From positions 1,123,991 to 1,187,990 of the forward strand of contig CM072520.1 in assembly GCA_036898135.1 (NCBI GenBank): a stretch of 64,000 nt of DNA. The letters run 5' to 3'. Made by a program: the position numbers and the translations under genes. The stretch comes from Oncomelania hupensis (lineage: Eukaryota; Mollusca; Gastropoda; Littorinimorpha; Pomatiopsidae). Positions 11,565-21,739 of this stretch are shown in pieces; position 1 is the stretch's first letter; each line of letters starts with the position of its first letter. The notes below the pieces were generated by a model. That model worked only from the letters and a program-made list of their open reading frames with translations, was not told where the DNA came from and did no database searches.

Positions 11565-11626
11565 GCATGTTGTATTGTATTGTGTTGTATTGTATTGTAT
11601 TGTGTTGTATTTCTTTGTATTGTACA
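11565..11626. repeat. TGTAT/TGTGT pentanucleotide repeat
   Basis: Units of tgtat with tgtgt variants. Confidence 0.9.
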
Positions 11627-11799
11627 AAGATGCCAACCTGGCGAAGAAGTGTATGTTGGCCATCATTTCGCGCTCTAAATCAATCATCTGTTGCTGACAC
11701 CATACATCAACAGGAGCACGACAAAGGACACTGGAGTTATTGAACTAATTCTAAACAGTGTTTGTAAACAATGTTTCATGCTAAGAGTAACTGTTATAT

Positions 11800-11917
11800 T
11801 ACCCGATATTTAATTTAATGAAATAGTTCGATAAGCCTATATTTAATTTAATGAAATAGTTCAAGTAGCCGATATAATATAGTTCAATTAGCCGATATTT
11901 TATTTAGAGAAATAGTT
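11800..11917. repeat. AT-rich ~33-bp degenerate tandem repeat
   Basis: Three to four units built on cYgatatttaatttaatgaa then atagttcRaNtag. Confidence 0.75.
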
Positions 11918-12297
11918 GTAAGCAAGTCCAGGCACTGGCTTTCTCTGTCTGGCGCCTGTGATTGACTACCGTTACTGCCACCTTGGACACCGGGGCCAGG
12001 AACAAGTAAGTAAGGGCTAAGTCGACCGGTGTCAGACCAAGAGCTCTCTTCGTTCAACTCCACACACTCCACAGTAGGAAGTGACGTGAGAGGCGGAAGT
12101 GACGCGATTGCTTACTCATCAAGCTTCTGTCGTCACCGCTACAGACAAATGACGTCAATAGGGTTGGAGAGAAGGGAGTGACTGGGGCTTATTATTTAAC
12201 AAATCAATACTGCTGCTAATCAAAGGCTTGTGGTACCTCCCCTCCTCCAACCCCCCCCCCTCCGCCCCTTCCACCTCACGCACCCAAATTCCAGTTG

Positions 12298-12298
<1 letters not shown>
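11918..12298. other. unique sequence with a cluster of CRE-like motifs
   Basis: Contains agtgacgtgag (12081-12091), agtgacgcgat (12098-12108) and the full palindrome tgacgtca near 12151. No adjacent gene is recognised, so regulatory function is speculative. Confidence 0.3.

Positions 12299-12362
<64 letters not shown>
12299..12362. repeat. GA microsatellite
   Basis: About 30 uninterrupted ga units. Confidence 0.98.
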
Positions 12363-12363
<1 letters not shown>

Positions 12364-12456
12364 GGGATGGTGTGCGTGTGTGGGAGGAAGTAAAAGGGGG
12401 GTGGGGGTGTCCAGGATAATTTTTATTACACGCAGAATGGATTTTAATACTACTTG

Positions 12457-12520
12457 TATACAAATAATAAATAAATAAATAAATATGAAATAAATTAATA
12501 TTAAATAAATAAATACATTG
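12457..12520. repeat. AAAT-rich microsatellite
   Basis: Repeated aataaataaata with interruptions. Confidence 0.85.
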
Positions 12521-12763
12521 CGCAAAAGGTTTGGGCTGATTGGTGCAATAAAACTCTTTGCGTGAACAATTATTGCGTGAATTAATTTATAATTTGTGAA
12601 CAAGGACTAACACGGAATGGTTCAAGTTAGAAAGGAATGGATTGTTAATAGAGGGGTGGAAGATGGCGGATGTGAGTGGGGGTGGGTGTAGGAGAGGGGA
12701 GGGGGAAGAAGGAGGGAGAGTTGGAGAGGGAGAGGGGAGTGAGTGGGCGAAGGTGGGGAGGGA

Positions 12764-12765
<2 letters not shown>

Positions 12766-12829
<64 letters not shown>

Positions 12830-12836
12830 GGGGGGA
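12766..12836. repeat. GA microsatellite followed by poly-G
   Basis: About 26 ga units, then about 18 g. Confidence 0.98.
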
Positions 12837-13023
12837 GAGAGCAATCCCAGCGCACTAGGTGCGTTCTATTAGCGTGTGACTGGCGGGAGATTTATGACAA
12901 GGAGCAGGGAGAGAGTTTTTAGGGTGGGCGCTGTTTGGAAACTTTCAATTTTCTCTGATTTATCGCTTTTTCCCAGGATGAGGGGAGCGAAAGAGAGAGG
13001 GAGCGAGGAAGGTAGACATGGTG

Positions 13024-13026
<3 letters not shown>

Positions 13027-13057
<31 letters not shown>

Positions 13058-13084
13058 GAGAGGAGAGAAAGAGGGGGGGGGGGG
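13027..13084. repeat. GA tract and poly-G
   Basis: A short ga run, then a mixed purine stretch and a run of g. Confidence 0.9.
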
Positions 13085-13280
13085 TGGGGAAGAGATCGGT
13101 AGGAGTGATTGACAGAGTATAATGTCTTCTATCATGCGCTCAAACATCCAATCATACGTTATTGTGTTTGATGTTGTTTTCTTCTGTCGATGAGATTGTC
13201 TTTTGTCTGTTCAACGTCACTGTCATTTGCCTCATTGTAAACATCATTGTGGTATTTGAAAGTGATATATCTGTAATGAA

Positions 13281-13330
13281 AACTAATTAATAATTATGTA
13301 TTGGTTTGTTTCTCTGTTACAGGTGAGTAA
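13281..13330 (+). promoter_or_regulatory. candidate recursive (zero-exon) splice site
   Basis: A pyrimidine-rich tract (ttggtttgtttctctgttac) runs directly into ag|gtgagtaa: a 3' splice site fused to a 5' splice site at 13322/13323. A branch-point-like actaattaa lies about 35-40 nt upstream. This is the layout of recursive splice sites in long animal introns. Without transcripts it is only a motif match. Confidence 0.3.
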
Positions 13331-13639
13331 GAAAGAAAAACACAATTGAGCTGATATGTCACGTGACGCTGATCAAGGTAATCTCACATCCTGTTTAGTC
13401 GCTGTTTGATGGAATGGTGACGGGTCTGTGGGTGGATGTTTGGTTGAGTGGTGACTGACTGGTTTACTATTGATGTGCTTGTTTTGTGTTGCCATGTGTC
13501 TGCTTAAAGCTGAATAAGACGTTTGATGGATGGATACTTATTTTGAGAGGAGATGAGGAATTGACGAAAAGGAAAAAAAAAACGACAGAGAAATGGTATT
13601 TGTAAGTAGAGATAGATAGAGTTAGTTATATTTATTTAA

Positions 13640-13805
13640 TCCATTTTATATAGCGCTTTACAAGCTCAAGAGCCGCTCAAGGCGCTGGCCGATACAGGAT
13701 CTCACTCAATCCGCCCGAGGCGCCCACCTGCAGCCTTGGTGCGCACAGTCTGACGCCCAGACGACTAAGCACAATCCTGAACGACCGGGAATGGGGAGAA
13801 GGGAC
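13640..13805 (-). repeat. dispersed repeat family A, copy 4, left part
   Basis: Reads tatatagcgctttacaagct...caaggcgctggccgatacagg...gcgcacagtctgacgccca...ggggagaagggac. It is cut at 13805 by the G1 LTR element and resumes at 19304 with gggacctagtgc, duplicating gggac. Confidence 0.85.
13801..13805. repeat. 5-bp target duplication, left (gggac)
   Basis: Identical to 19304-19308; together with TG...CA ends it delimits the LTR element insertion. Confidence 0.9.
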
Positions 13806-14439
13806 TGTTACACTCTGTTTGATGTTGGTGTTTTCTATCAGTATCTGATTCAGCCCCGATGCTTGAATTCCTGATAGGGTGTAACTCAGATTCGTTTATT
13901 CACACAGCCCGTCCAAACAGCATACAAGTCACAAAGTCGACGTATGAAGTTTTCCACTTTTATTCAGCACACATCAACAACTGCATACAATTCTCAATTC
14001 AACTCAACAACTTTCACAGCAACTTTCCAAATCACTATCAACAACTTTACTCTCTCTACAGCAACTCGGCACACGATTAAATAACCTCCCTCTTTTCTGG
14101 AACAATTGGGTACATGGTAGAAATGACGTACTGCCACCAATCGAATAAAAGATCGTCATCACTGACTTACGTCATTACACATTTCTTCTCCTTCCGGATC
14201 GTTCCTTCAAATTTCTACAATTATCCCGAATCTTCGATCGATAGTAAACAAGCCGATCCAGAAGATTCTACAACAATATCGACTAACGGAAATTATCAAC
14301 GTTATACAAAGCCTCTCCTAACAACAATGCAAACTCAAATCAAAGGTAAATAAACTCCATTATTGAATACTTTGCAAAACGAAACGATTAGATCTATCGT
14401 GCGCGCTTTAGACACACTTTCGTTCGTTTCAACGTAACA
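13806..14439 (-). repeat. G1 3' LTR (634 bp)
   Basis: Starts tgttacactctg and ends gtttcaacgtaaca on the plus strand, i.e. TG...CA. It matches 18670-19303 along its whole length with no difference I could see. On the sense strand it contains a gaataaaagtgg polyadenylation-like signal, an inverted CCAAT (gattggtgg) and tgacgtaagtcagtgatgacg-type CRE/AP-1-like motifs. Confidence 0.97.
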
Positions 14440-14452
14440 TAACCCCCCACTC
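14440..14452 (-). other. G1 polypurine tract
   Basis: Sense sequence gagtggggggtta directly precedes the 3' LTR, the expected position for the plus-strand primer of an LTR element. Confidence 0.8.
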
Positions 14453-14524
14453 AAGAAGAAATTTACTTAATTTCTTTCAACAACGTTGAAACGTAATGCA
14501 CAAACAAAGTACAGAATTAAGACT

Positions 14525-14712
14525 TATTTCAGACTGTCTGAACACTGTCAATGTTCTCAGCTCATTCACACAGAGTCAATGGTTTTCATCTTGAAATCTG
14601 TCTGGATATTGTCAATGTTCACAGTTCATTTACCCAATCAACGTTTTTCATTTTCAAGTCTGTCATTACCAATATTCTTAGTTCGTCCACACAGTCAATG
14701 ATCTTTCATCCG
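14525..14712. repeat. three imperfect ~62-bp repeats in the G1 3' untranslated region
   Basis: Three diverged units each contain tctgtc...tcaatgttc(a/t)cag(c/t)tc followed by caatg(g/a)tttttcat-like sequence. They lie between the pol stop and the polypurine tract. Confidence 0.7.
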
Positions 14713-17604
14713 CAAGGAAACGTCGCCCTCGTCAGTTGCGGTCGTCATCGGCCCAGGGTCAAAGACAGTGATCTCGTGGGCTTTCCTGGAGTCAGTGCAT
14801 CCTCCGTTGTCTTCCTCTCCCGTCGGATGTCCGACGCAGTCGACGTTGTCAGCTCCCAGGATGCATTTGCTGGGTCTCACGGTCAGGTTGGCTTCTGCAG
14901 GACGGTGGAACAGCTCCCTCAAGGTCTGGGTGTAGACTTCATGTTCGACCAAAGTCGTAGAGCCAGGGACATCGCTGAAGTTGTGGGGAAACTCGCCCAT
15001 AAGGTCCTTGAGCTCCATCTTTTGACCTTCCGTCAAGCCTGGTCCTAGCTTAACGTCATCGATGCCTTCTTTGCTATGGAAGTCTCCCAGTTCCAACAGT
15101 TCCTCGCTGTCAAAGCTGTTGTCGATCTCAGCTGCTGTGGCTGCGTGCACAGTCTCTGTTGGCCTTTCCACGTACAGCTTAAGGAGGTTGGCGTGGTATA
15201 TCTTGGAATGCTGACCGACCTTCACCTTGTAGTCGTTGATCCCCACCACGGTCTCCACTTCGTACGGGCCTCTCCACTGCATCAGCAACTTATTATGATC
15301 AGTAGGTAGCAGCACCAGCACTTTGTTGCCAGGTTTAAACTTCCTGTTCACGGCCCTACGATCGTAGTAGTGCTTTCCACAGTCTTGGGACTTCTTCAGG
15401 TTTTCTCTGGCTATCTCGAGAGTCTGCTCCAGCTTCTCCCGTAGCTCAAACACGTACTGGTAGCTGTTCTTCACCTCTGGGGTGTCCACTTCTTTCGTCC
15501 ACAGTTCTTTCAGGATGTGCATCGGCCCTCGGATGGTTCTTCCGTACAGCAGCTCGAACGGAGAAAAGCCGGTGGACTCCTGCGGTACTTCTCTGTAGGC
15601 GAAAAGTAGGGCGTTGATGTAGCGATGCCATTGTCTGGGCTGCTCGCTGCACAGTTTCTTCAGGGTGGACTTCAGCGTAGCATTGAACTTTTCGACCAGC
15701 CCGTTGCACATTGGATGGTAGGGTGTCGTAGTCAAATGCCGGATGCTCAGCAGTCGGTTGACCTCCTTCATGCAGTCAGAGACGAACTGCGTCCCGAGGT
15801 CTGTCAGAATTTCTTCAGGCACACCAAGCCTACTGAACATGTCCACCAGTGCCTCTGCTACAGTTTCAGTGTCAATCTTCTTCAGTGGCACTGCTTCTGG
15901 GTACCGAGTCGCATAGTCCACTAAAGTCAGTACCCATCGATGACCTTCTTCACTCGGAGGTCTTATTTCGCCGATTAAGTCTAAGGCCACCCTCTTGAAA
16001 GGTCGGTCGATCAGAGGCATCCTCTGCATAGGCACTTTCGGGATCCTTCCTCGAGGTATGGTCTTCTGGCAAATGTCACATGATCGACAGAAACGGCTGA
16101 CGTCCGCATGAAGTCCTGGCCAGTAGAATACCGCCTGGATTCGGTCTGACGTCTTCTTGATACCTAGGTGACCTCCCATGATTGAGTCATGCGCTACTTC
16201 CATCACCTGGCGCCTTAGGGGTAACGGTACCAAGACTTGACGTAGTGGTTTCCCTCCGTTGACCCTCGGGTGCTGGAAGATTCGGTACAGGATCTTGGCC
16301 TTCACCTCAAAAAAGACCGTACCACTGCCTTTGGTCACGTGGTCTTGGCGGTTCCTGTACTTGTTTAAAGTGCTATCAGCTTCCTGGAGCTGGATCAGCT
16401 TATCTCTGTCCACGATGGCAGCTTTGGAGTTGTCGGCGACCTTCAGTGGTGTAGACACCTTGTCTCTCTTGGCCTGGGCCCTGGTAGTAACAGCACTGAC
16501 GATCTCTGGTCGGCAGGGCTGAGCCGGAGTAACCACATTGTCCCGTAGCAGCTCTGTAAGGTCTCCATCGGGAAACGGCAATGGATCCTCCTCCACAACT
16601 TCGACGCGTTGGGTTGAGGCAGGACTCCACTCTGGATCGGGGTCGTCGGGTCGTCTCGCGCCGTCGATATTCCCGATCATCAAATCATACAGCGGCTTCT
16701 TCAGGCAAACCGCTTCGACTTCGCCTATGTAGAAAGGGGTGTTGACATGAATTTTTGCAACTGGCGCTTTCACACATTTGCTGTCGGCCATGAGTGTCCA
16801 TTTAGAATCGCCAGTGAACTGTTCTTTAGCGATTAGGTCTTCTCTGACGATGACCCCACTGCAGCCAGAGTCTCTTAGAACAGTCACTTCATGATTTCCG
16901 ACGCGTCCCTTGGAAACAGGCATGTTCTGGACGGTCACAGCTGCGCTGGCGACGACGGGGATGGATTTTCCGTTGGCAAGGAGAAGTTGGCCATCAGTCA
17001 TGCACTCTTGCACGTCCGCAGGGGTAGCTGTGCGCTTGGTCTCACTCGGAAGAATGACGCTCCCGCCGCACACTTGATGGTCAGATCTACTGTTTTGCCG
17101 TTGATTGGAGAACCGCCTCTGCCGGTTGCCCGCCGCTGCATTGTCCGTACTGCTCCGCTGTCCGCTATTTCTGCTTTGAGGGCAGCTGGCAGCTCTGTGG
17201 TCTGTAGCGTTGCAGATAAAACAGCCTCTTGAGTGCCCTTCCCTGGGAGGAGGCGTGGAGTCCGTCTGTCTCTGGCTCGTCTGGCTCCCTTGGACCTGGT
17301 TCCCATGGTTTGCAGTCTTCTGAAAATGTTTCGTCGCGCTGGGTAGCCCCAGGGTTTTCCCATGAGCGATGAGATATCTTTCAGCAGCCTCAGTCACATC
17401 TTTAAGCGTCTGCAGCTTTTGTTCTTCTAAGTAGGTCGCTAGGTCCTTGTGACAGGCATTGAGAAATTGTTCTTTCACAATCAGGTCATGGAGACTGTCG
17501 TAAGACTTCATTTCGCCTGATAACTCCACCCACTTGTGTAGATATGACGACAGGCGCTCCACAAAACTGCTTTGGCGTCTCGTCTGACTTAGGCCGGCAT
17601 TCAC
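14695..17604 (-). pseudogene. G1 Gag C-terminus, protease, integrase and RT remnant
   Basis: Open frame of about 970 codons with no proper start; it continues gag in another frame. Visible in order, counted from 17604: CCHC zinc knuckle CFICNATDHRAASC (128-141); aspartic protease motif DSG (245); integrase H-H-C-C zinc domain; catalytic D542, D602 and E638 with exactly 35 residues between the last two; GPY/F module at 779-781. The second Asp lies in TDLGTQF rather than the usual TDNG. At about residue 889 the RT N-terminal linker (DVPGSTTLVEHEV) jumps straight to sequence typical of the region after the YxDD box (LTVRPSKCILGADNVDCVG). RT palm and RNase H are therefore deleted. Integration functions look preserved; reverse transcription is not encoded. 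Confidence 0.9.
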
Positions 17605-18106
17605 GGAAGCGTTTACGGTAGCCCTTCTCTGTAAAGTTGTAGCACTGCAACAGGGCCTCTTTCAAGACGTCGTAGTTTTTGGCGTCATCGTTCGACAGTC
17701 TGGTGTAAACTTCGAGGGCTTGCCCCGTCAGAAGTGCACTCAGTCGAATCGCCCAGTCTCGAGGTTGCCAATTGGAGCTTTCGGCGAACCTTTCGAATCT
17801 CGCCAGATAGCTGTCGATCTGGTCCTTCCCGTCGACGAAAGCTGGCAATTTTGGAGCCGTGTTGTCACTGATAACTTGTGGCGCATTCTGCTGTTGCTGG
17901 ATACGCGCCATTTCTAGCTGGAACTCAAGACGCTTCAGCTCGAATTCTCTGTCTTTTTCTTGCCGCTGCTGTTCAATTTCTAGACGCTTCTGTTCTAATT
18001 CTATTTCTTTTTCTTCGCGCCATATTCTCTCTTGAGACTTGACGTACTCCGTCAGCTGTTTGCCTTTTAGATTTAGTTCAACCCCTCTCTGCCAGAAGTC
18101 AGCCAT
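17486..18106 (-). pseudogene. G1 Gag N-terminus, frameshifted
   Basis: Starts at a genuine ATG (18106-18104) in the leader after the HSE cluster. Residues about 15-75 form a Glu/Lys/Gln-rich coiled coil; a capsid-like region follows (LPAFVDGKDQIDSYLARFERF), similar in plan to the G2 Gag. After PKQF the frame is lost: the neighbouring frame continues FVERLSSYLHKWVELS. The cause is one extra T in a sense-strand T-run (aaaa at 17563-17566 on plus). Gag and the downstream domains are thus separate frames here. The shift falls inside the capsid-like region, so I favour a mutation over programmed frameshifting. Confidence 0.85.
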
Positions 18107-18114
18107 CTTGATGC

Positions 18115-18239
18115 TTCTGGAAAGTTCTTTTCTAGAAGGTTCTTTTCTGGAAAGTTCTTTTTCTAGAAAGTTCTTGACTGTAGAGTTCTTTTTCTGGAAA
18201 GTTCTTGACTGTGCTGTACCTTTCTAGACTGTTCTAGAA
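18115..18239. promoter_or_regulatory. Cluster of heat-shock elements in the G1 leader
   Basis: Five perfect three-pentamer heat-shock elements (TTCnnGAAnnTTC) lie at 18115-18127, 18130-18142, 18145-18157, 18161-18173 and 18192-18204. A sixth, four-pentamer site at 18222-18239 has one mismatch. TTCnnGAAnnTTC is the binding pattern of heat-shock factor (established). The cluster sits between the 5' LTR and the gag ATG, about 10-130 bp upstream of gag. It may have arisen from a ~16-30-bp degenerate repeat. Heat response is inference. Confidence 0.7.
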
Positions 18240-18650
18240 CAGCACGCTTTCTGCAGTAGCGCTGATGCTTGTCACTAGTCGCCTTCGCTGACGCAGGCCC
18301 CGCTGTCCTCGTCGTATGCGACGCTGCACCACGCTGGTGTTGATGTATACGCTCCTGTGCTGAAGTATACGCGACGTCCGCTCGCCGCTCTCTGTAACAC
18401 TGGCGATGTAGCTCCGAGACTGTCCCTCGACGTAGTCTTACGGCAGCTACGTAGTCCCGATCTGTTGTTCGCTCACGAAGCAACTCTTCAGCGACTACAC
18501 GCCCTTGCAGTCAACCCGAATCTATCGGTGATGTAGTCCCAGTATGTTGGCCCCTCTCGACGCAACTCGTTGGCGGCTACCCTCGATGACTGCCTCTCGT
18601 AACGTTGACTCGCTTGTTGTAGCAGTTGAACCCTTGGCTATGGCGTGAAT
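18240..18650 (-). other. G1 untranslated leader
   Basis: Region between primer site and HSE cluster with weak internal repetition (sense gacgtagtc and gctacgtagtccc phrases). A 106-codon minus-strand frame at 18163-18483 has no recognisable domain and is probably fortuitous. Confidence 0.5.
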
Positions 18651-18666
18651 CGCGGCTTGACCCCCA
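18650..18666 (-). other. G1 primer-binding site
   Basis: Sense TGGGGGTCAAGCCGCG starts 3 nt after the 5' LTR. A TGG start just inside the LTR matches pairing with a tRNA 3' CCA. I do not assign the tRNA. Confidence 0.7.
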
Positions 18667-18669
18667 AAA

Positions 18670-19303
18670 TGTTACACTCTGTTTGATGTTGGTGTTTTCT
18701 ATCAGTATCTGATTCAGCCCCGATGCTTGAATTCCTGATAGGGTGTAACTCAGATTCGTTTATTCACACAGCCCGTCCAAACAGCATACAAGTCACAAAG
18801 TCGACGTATGAAGTTTTCCACTTTTATTCAGCACACATCAACAACTGCATACAATTCTCAATTCAACTCAACAACTTTCACAGCAACTTTCCAAATCACT
18901 ATCAACAACTTTACTCTCTCTACAGCAACTCGGCACACGATTAAATAACCTCCCTCTTTTCTGGAACAATTGGGTACATGGTAGAAATGACGTACTGCCA
19001 CCAATCGAATAAAAGATCGTCATCACTGACTTACGTCATTACACATTTCTTCTCCTTCCGGATCGTTCCTTCAAATTTCTACAATTATCCCGAATCTTCG
19101 ATCGATAGTAAACAAGCCGATCCAGAAGATTCTACAACAATATCGACTAACGGAAATTATCAACGTTATACAAAGCCTCTCCTAACAACAATGCAAACTC
19201 AAATCAAAGGTAAATAAACTCCATTATTGAATACTTTGCAAAACGAAACGATTAGATCTATCGTGCGCGCTTTAGACACACTTTCGTTCGTTTCAACGTA
19301 ACA
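18670..19303 (-). repeat. G1 5' LTR (634 bp)
   Basis: Upstream LTR of the minus-strand element; same sequence and length as 13806-14439. It drives transcription leftwards toward gag. Small plus-strand frames repeated in both LTRs have no domain and are not genes. Confidence 0.97.
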
Positions 19304-19410
19304 GGGACCTAGTGCGTATCTGGCATTTACCTGTCTAGGACATAAGCGTCAGGATCTCTAAAGTCCATGCGAGGGAATGCGTTTGTGCACAGACTAGACC
19401 TCGGTTTATA
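19304..19410 (-). repeat. dispersed repeat family A, copy 4, right part
   Basis: Resumes the copy cut at 13805: gggacctagtgc...ctaggacataagcgtcaggatctctaaag. The first five bases are the right-hand target duplication. Confidence 0.85.
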
Positions 19411-19957
19411 CTCTCATCCGATGTAGTTATGGAAGATTGAAGAGATTGTGAGATGTAGGGTCAGACAGAAAAATGCCATCATTGTCACTTATTCGCTTTG
19501 TGTCTGTGAGGGATTTTGCAGTGGAATGGGAGGAGGAGTGTGTGTGGGAGGGAGGGGGGGGAGTAAGGATTATGGGAGAAAGCATAGTTGTAAACATACC
19601 GTGGAACTATAAAACCGGTCCGTGACATGCTGAAATGATCTGAAACTGTTTATGGACTGTGGTTGGGAAGGGTATATAGACGGGAAAAATGGACACACAC
19701 ACACACGCTCGCGCGCGCGCGTACACATACACACCAAATATATCAGAGTAGAGACAAACGACATTTCGCTTGCACTGACTTCCCGGTCACTCCGTCATTG
19801 TTTTCACAATTTCAAAAGCTAAAACAGTGGAGTGTGCTAGGTTCAATCCTTTTTTCCGATCATCAGCGTAACCGAACCTTAGTGCCGTACTCCCTCTATT
19901 GGCCTCTAAGGCGTAGATACGCTGTATGTCTTCCTGACTTGCTTCCCTTCCCTGTAG
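19411..19957. other. unique sequence with a CA/CG dinucleotide tract
   Basis: An alternating acacac...gcgcgcgcgc...acaca tract lies at about 19690-19735 and could adopt Z-DNA; otherwise nothing recognised. Confidence 0.55.
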
Positions 19958-20044
19958 GTAATGGTATTTCTTATCTCCCTTCGTCTAGGGTCAGGCCAAG
20001 GTCAAGTCGATTACGCTCACTCTCCAGACTGCTCCAGTAACAAA
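19958..20044 (+). other. candidate 87-bp coding exon (weak)
   Basis: A pyrimidine-rich acceptor (tgcttcccttccctgtag) precedes 87 bp, and AAA|GTGAGT follows at 20045. One frame is open across all 29 codons (ISLRLGSGQGQVDYAHS is part of it) with both junctions in phase 0. No homology is recognised and no partner exon seen. It may be chance. Confidence 0.2.
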
Positions 20045-20092
20045 GTGAGTTTTTTAACAATTTGTACCGTACCCCTTGCTATAAAATACTCA

Positions 20093-20097
<5 letters not shown>

Positions 20098-20141
<44 letters not shown>

Positions 20142-20166
20142 CTTGCTCTCTCTCTCTCACTCTCTT
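20098..20166. repeat. CT microsatellite
   Basis: Run of ct with interruptions. Confidence 0.95.
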
Positions 20167-20273
20167 CCCTCCCACTCTCTCTCCCTGTCCCTCAGTACAG
20201 CGCAGACCGTAACCCATTTACCAGTGATAAAGCGAGTTTTCTCTCTATCTGGAACTCTCACTTGCCTCCGGCC

Positions 20274-20314
20274 TTCTCTCTCTCTCTCTCGCTCTCCCCC
20301 CCCCCCCCCCCCCT
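20274..20314. repeat. CT tract and poly-C
   Basis: ct repeats, then about 18 c. Confidence 0.95.
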
Positions 20315-20512
20315 TCGACCCAGCGCCGTGCCTAAGTGTAACGTTCGCCTAGGACACCGATGACCCAGGTTCGATTCCTGTGGTGAGAAAGACAAAAGTG
20401 GTCATTTTTCGCTGTCCATCTTCGCAATGTGATTGCTCTGATGGTTCATTGTTGATTTAGGTCGCTACCACTTTATTCTTGGGATGGTTATCCCCGTTTG
20501 CAGTATGGTCAA

Positions 20513-20792
20513 TGGTGGACTGGACGTTAAACTTCAATGGTGGACTGGACGTTAAACTTCAATGGTGGACTGGACGTTAAACTTCAATGGTGGACTGGAC
20601 GTTAAACTTTATTGGTGGACTGGACGTTAAACTTCAATGGTGGATTGGACGTTAAACCTCAATGGTGGACTGGACGTTAAACTTCAATGGTGGACTGGAC
20701 GTTAAACTTCAATGGGTGGACTGGACGTTAAACTTCAATGGTGGACTGGACGTTAAACCTCAATGGTGGACTGGCCGTTAAACTTCAATGTT
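20513..20792. repeat. 25-bp tandem repeat, about 11 copies
   Basis: Unit tggtggactggacgttaaac plus ttcaa, with single-base variants (tggattgg, aacctcaa) and one extra g at 20715. Confidence 0.97.
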
Positions 20793-21108
20793 CATCCATT
20801 CTGTCTCTCCGTCGCATTCTCACCCATCCACCCTCTCGTTTGGTGTCACAAGGACGACCAAATAGTATTTGTGCCTGGGGCTGTTCAGTTGATTTCATTT
20901 TGGTGGAGGACCGAGTCTCTGCTCTCAAGGCCCCTCCACTTTCGGACCCTTTCCCCCATCGTCTCCATCCCTTACAGTCTGCAGTCCCTTCACCACTGTT
21001 GCTTATCCTATCTCTTCGCCCACCCTCGCCCCTACCCCACTCATTTATATTATTCCTTTTTTTCATATCTCACCCCCCCTGACCCCCTCAAAACTCACAA
21101 TTAAAACA
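20793..21108. other. unique sequence, nothing recognised
   Basis: Pyrimidine-rich sequence; overlapping short frames without domains. Confidence 0.5.
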
Positions 21109-21182
<74 letters not shown>

Positions 21183-21183
21183 T
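21109..21183. repeat. CT microsatellite
   Basis: About 35 ct units. Confidence 0.98.
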
Positions 21184-21739
21184 AACCACCTTTCTCTCTC
21201 TCCATCGCTCTTCTTCCTCCCTTCCTCTCTTTCTTTTTTGCACCCTCGCTTTCTCAGTCCCACACCATCAAGCAATTTGTTGTTTGAAGAGGAAACTGAA
21301 GCCCATCGCTGAGCAATTCTTTTTCCGCCAAATTGTCACCCTTTGGTGCATGGTTCATTCTAGCAGAGAGCGGAACAAGATAGCAAAATTTTTACACGGG
21401 ATGGTACGATCGTGGACAAGAGTTTATTAATAGTAGTTGAGGACGAAACTGGCCGTGAACTCTGTATGAACATTTTATCTCATTTATACTTGTGTATGCA
21501 TGCAATGTTCCTATTTGTATCACTCAACAAAGCAATAGAATAAATCTCTGAATTTTGGCATTGCGTCCGGCTGGTTTTTAAAACAGTTAACATTCTGTGC
21601 AGTTTTTATAGTTGGGGGTAAACTGTTCCAATGTAAAAAAAATTTATTAATACAAAAATACTTCCTGGTGTTAGTATTAGAATGCTGTTTAAGAATATTA
21701 CCTGCTGGGTTCCTAATTTTGTTGTGGTGAGGTGTTAGA
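21184..21739. other. unique sequence, nothing recognised
   Basis: AT-rich in its right half; no gene or family recognised. Confidence 0.5.

Larger units (their letters stand above)
13806..19303 (-). mobile_element. Full-length Ty3/gypsy-type LTR retrotransposon, family G1, RT-deleted
   Basis: Complete minus-strand element of 5,498 bp: two 634-bp LTRs, 5-bp duplication gggac, primer-binding site, polypurine tract, gag and pol. Pol order is zinc knuckle, protease, integrase, then a remnant of reverse transcriptase; this integrase-before-RT order is that of Gmr1-like Ty3/gypsy elements (established knowledge). The RT core and RNase H are gone. The two LTRs appear identical by eye, so insertion was very recent and must have used RT supplied by another element. 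Confidence 0.95.

Noticed and set aside
18163..18483. 106-codon Arg-rich frame in the G1 leader
   Set aside because: Overlaps the HSE cluster, has no domain and precedes gag; likely fortuitous.
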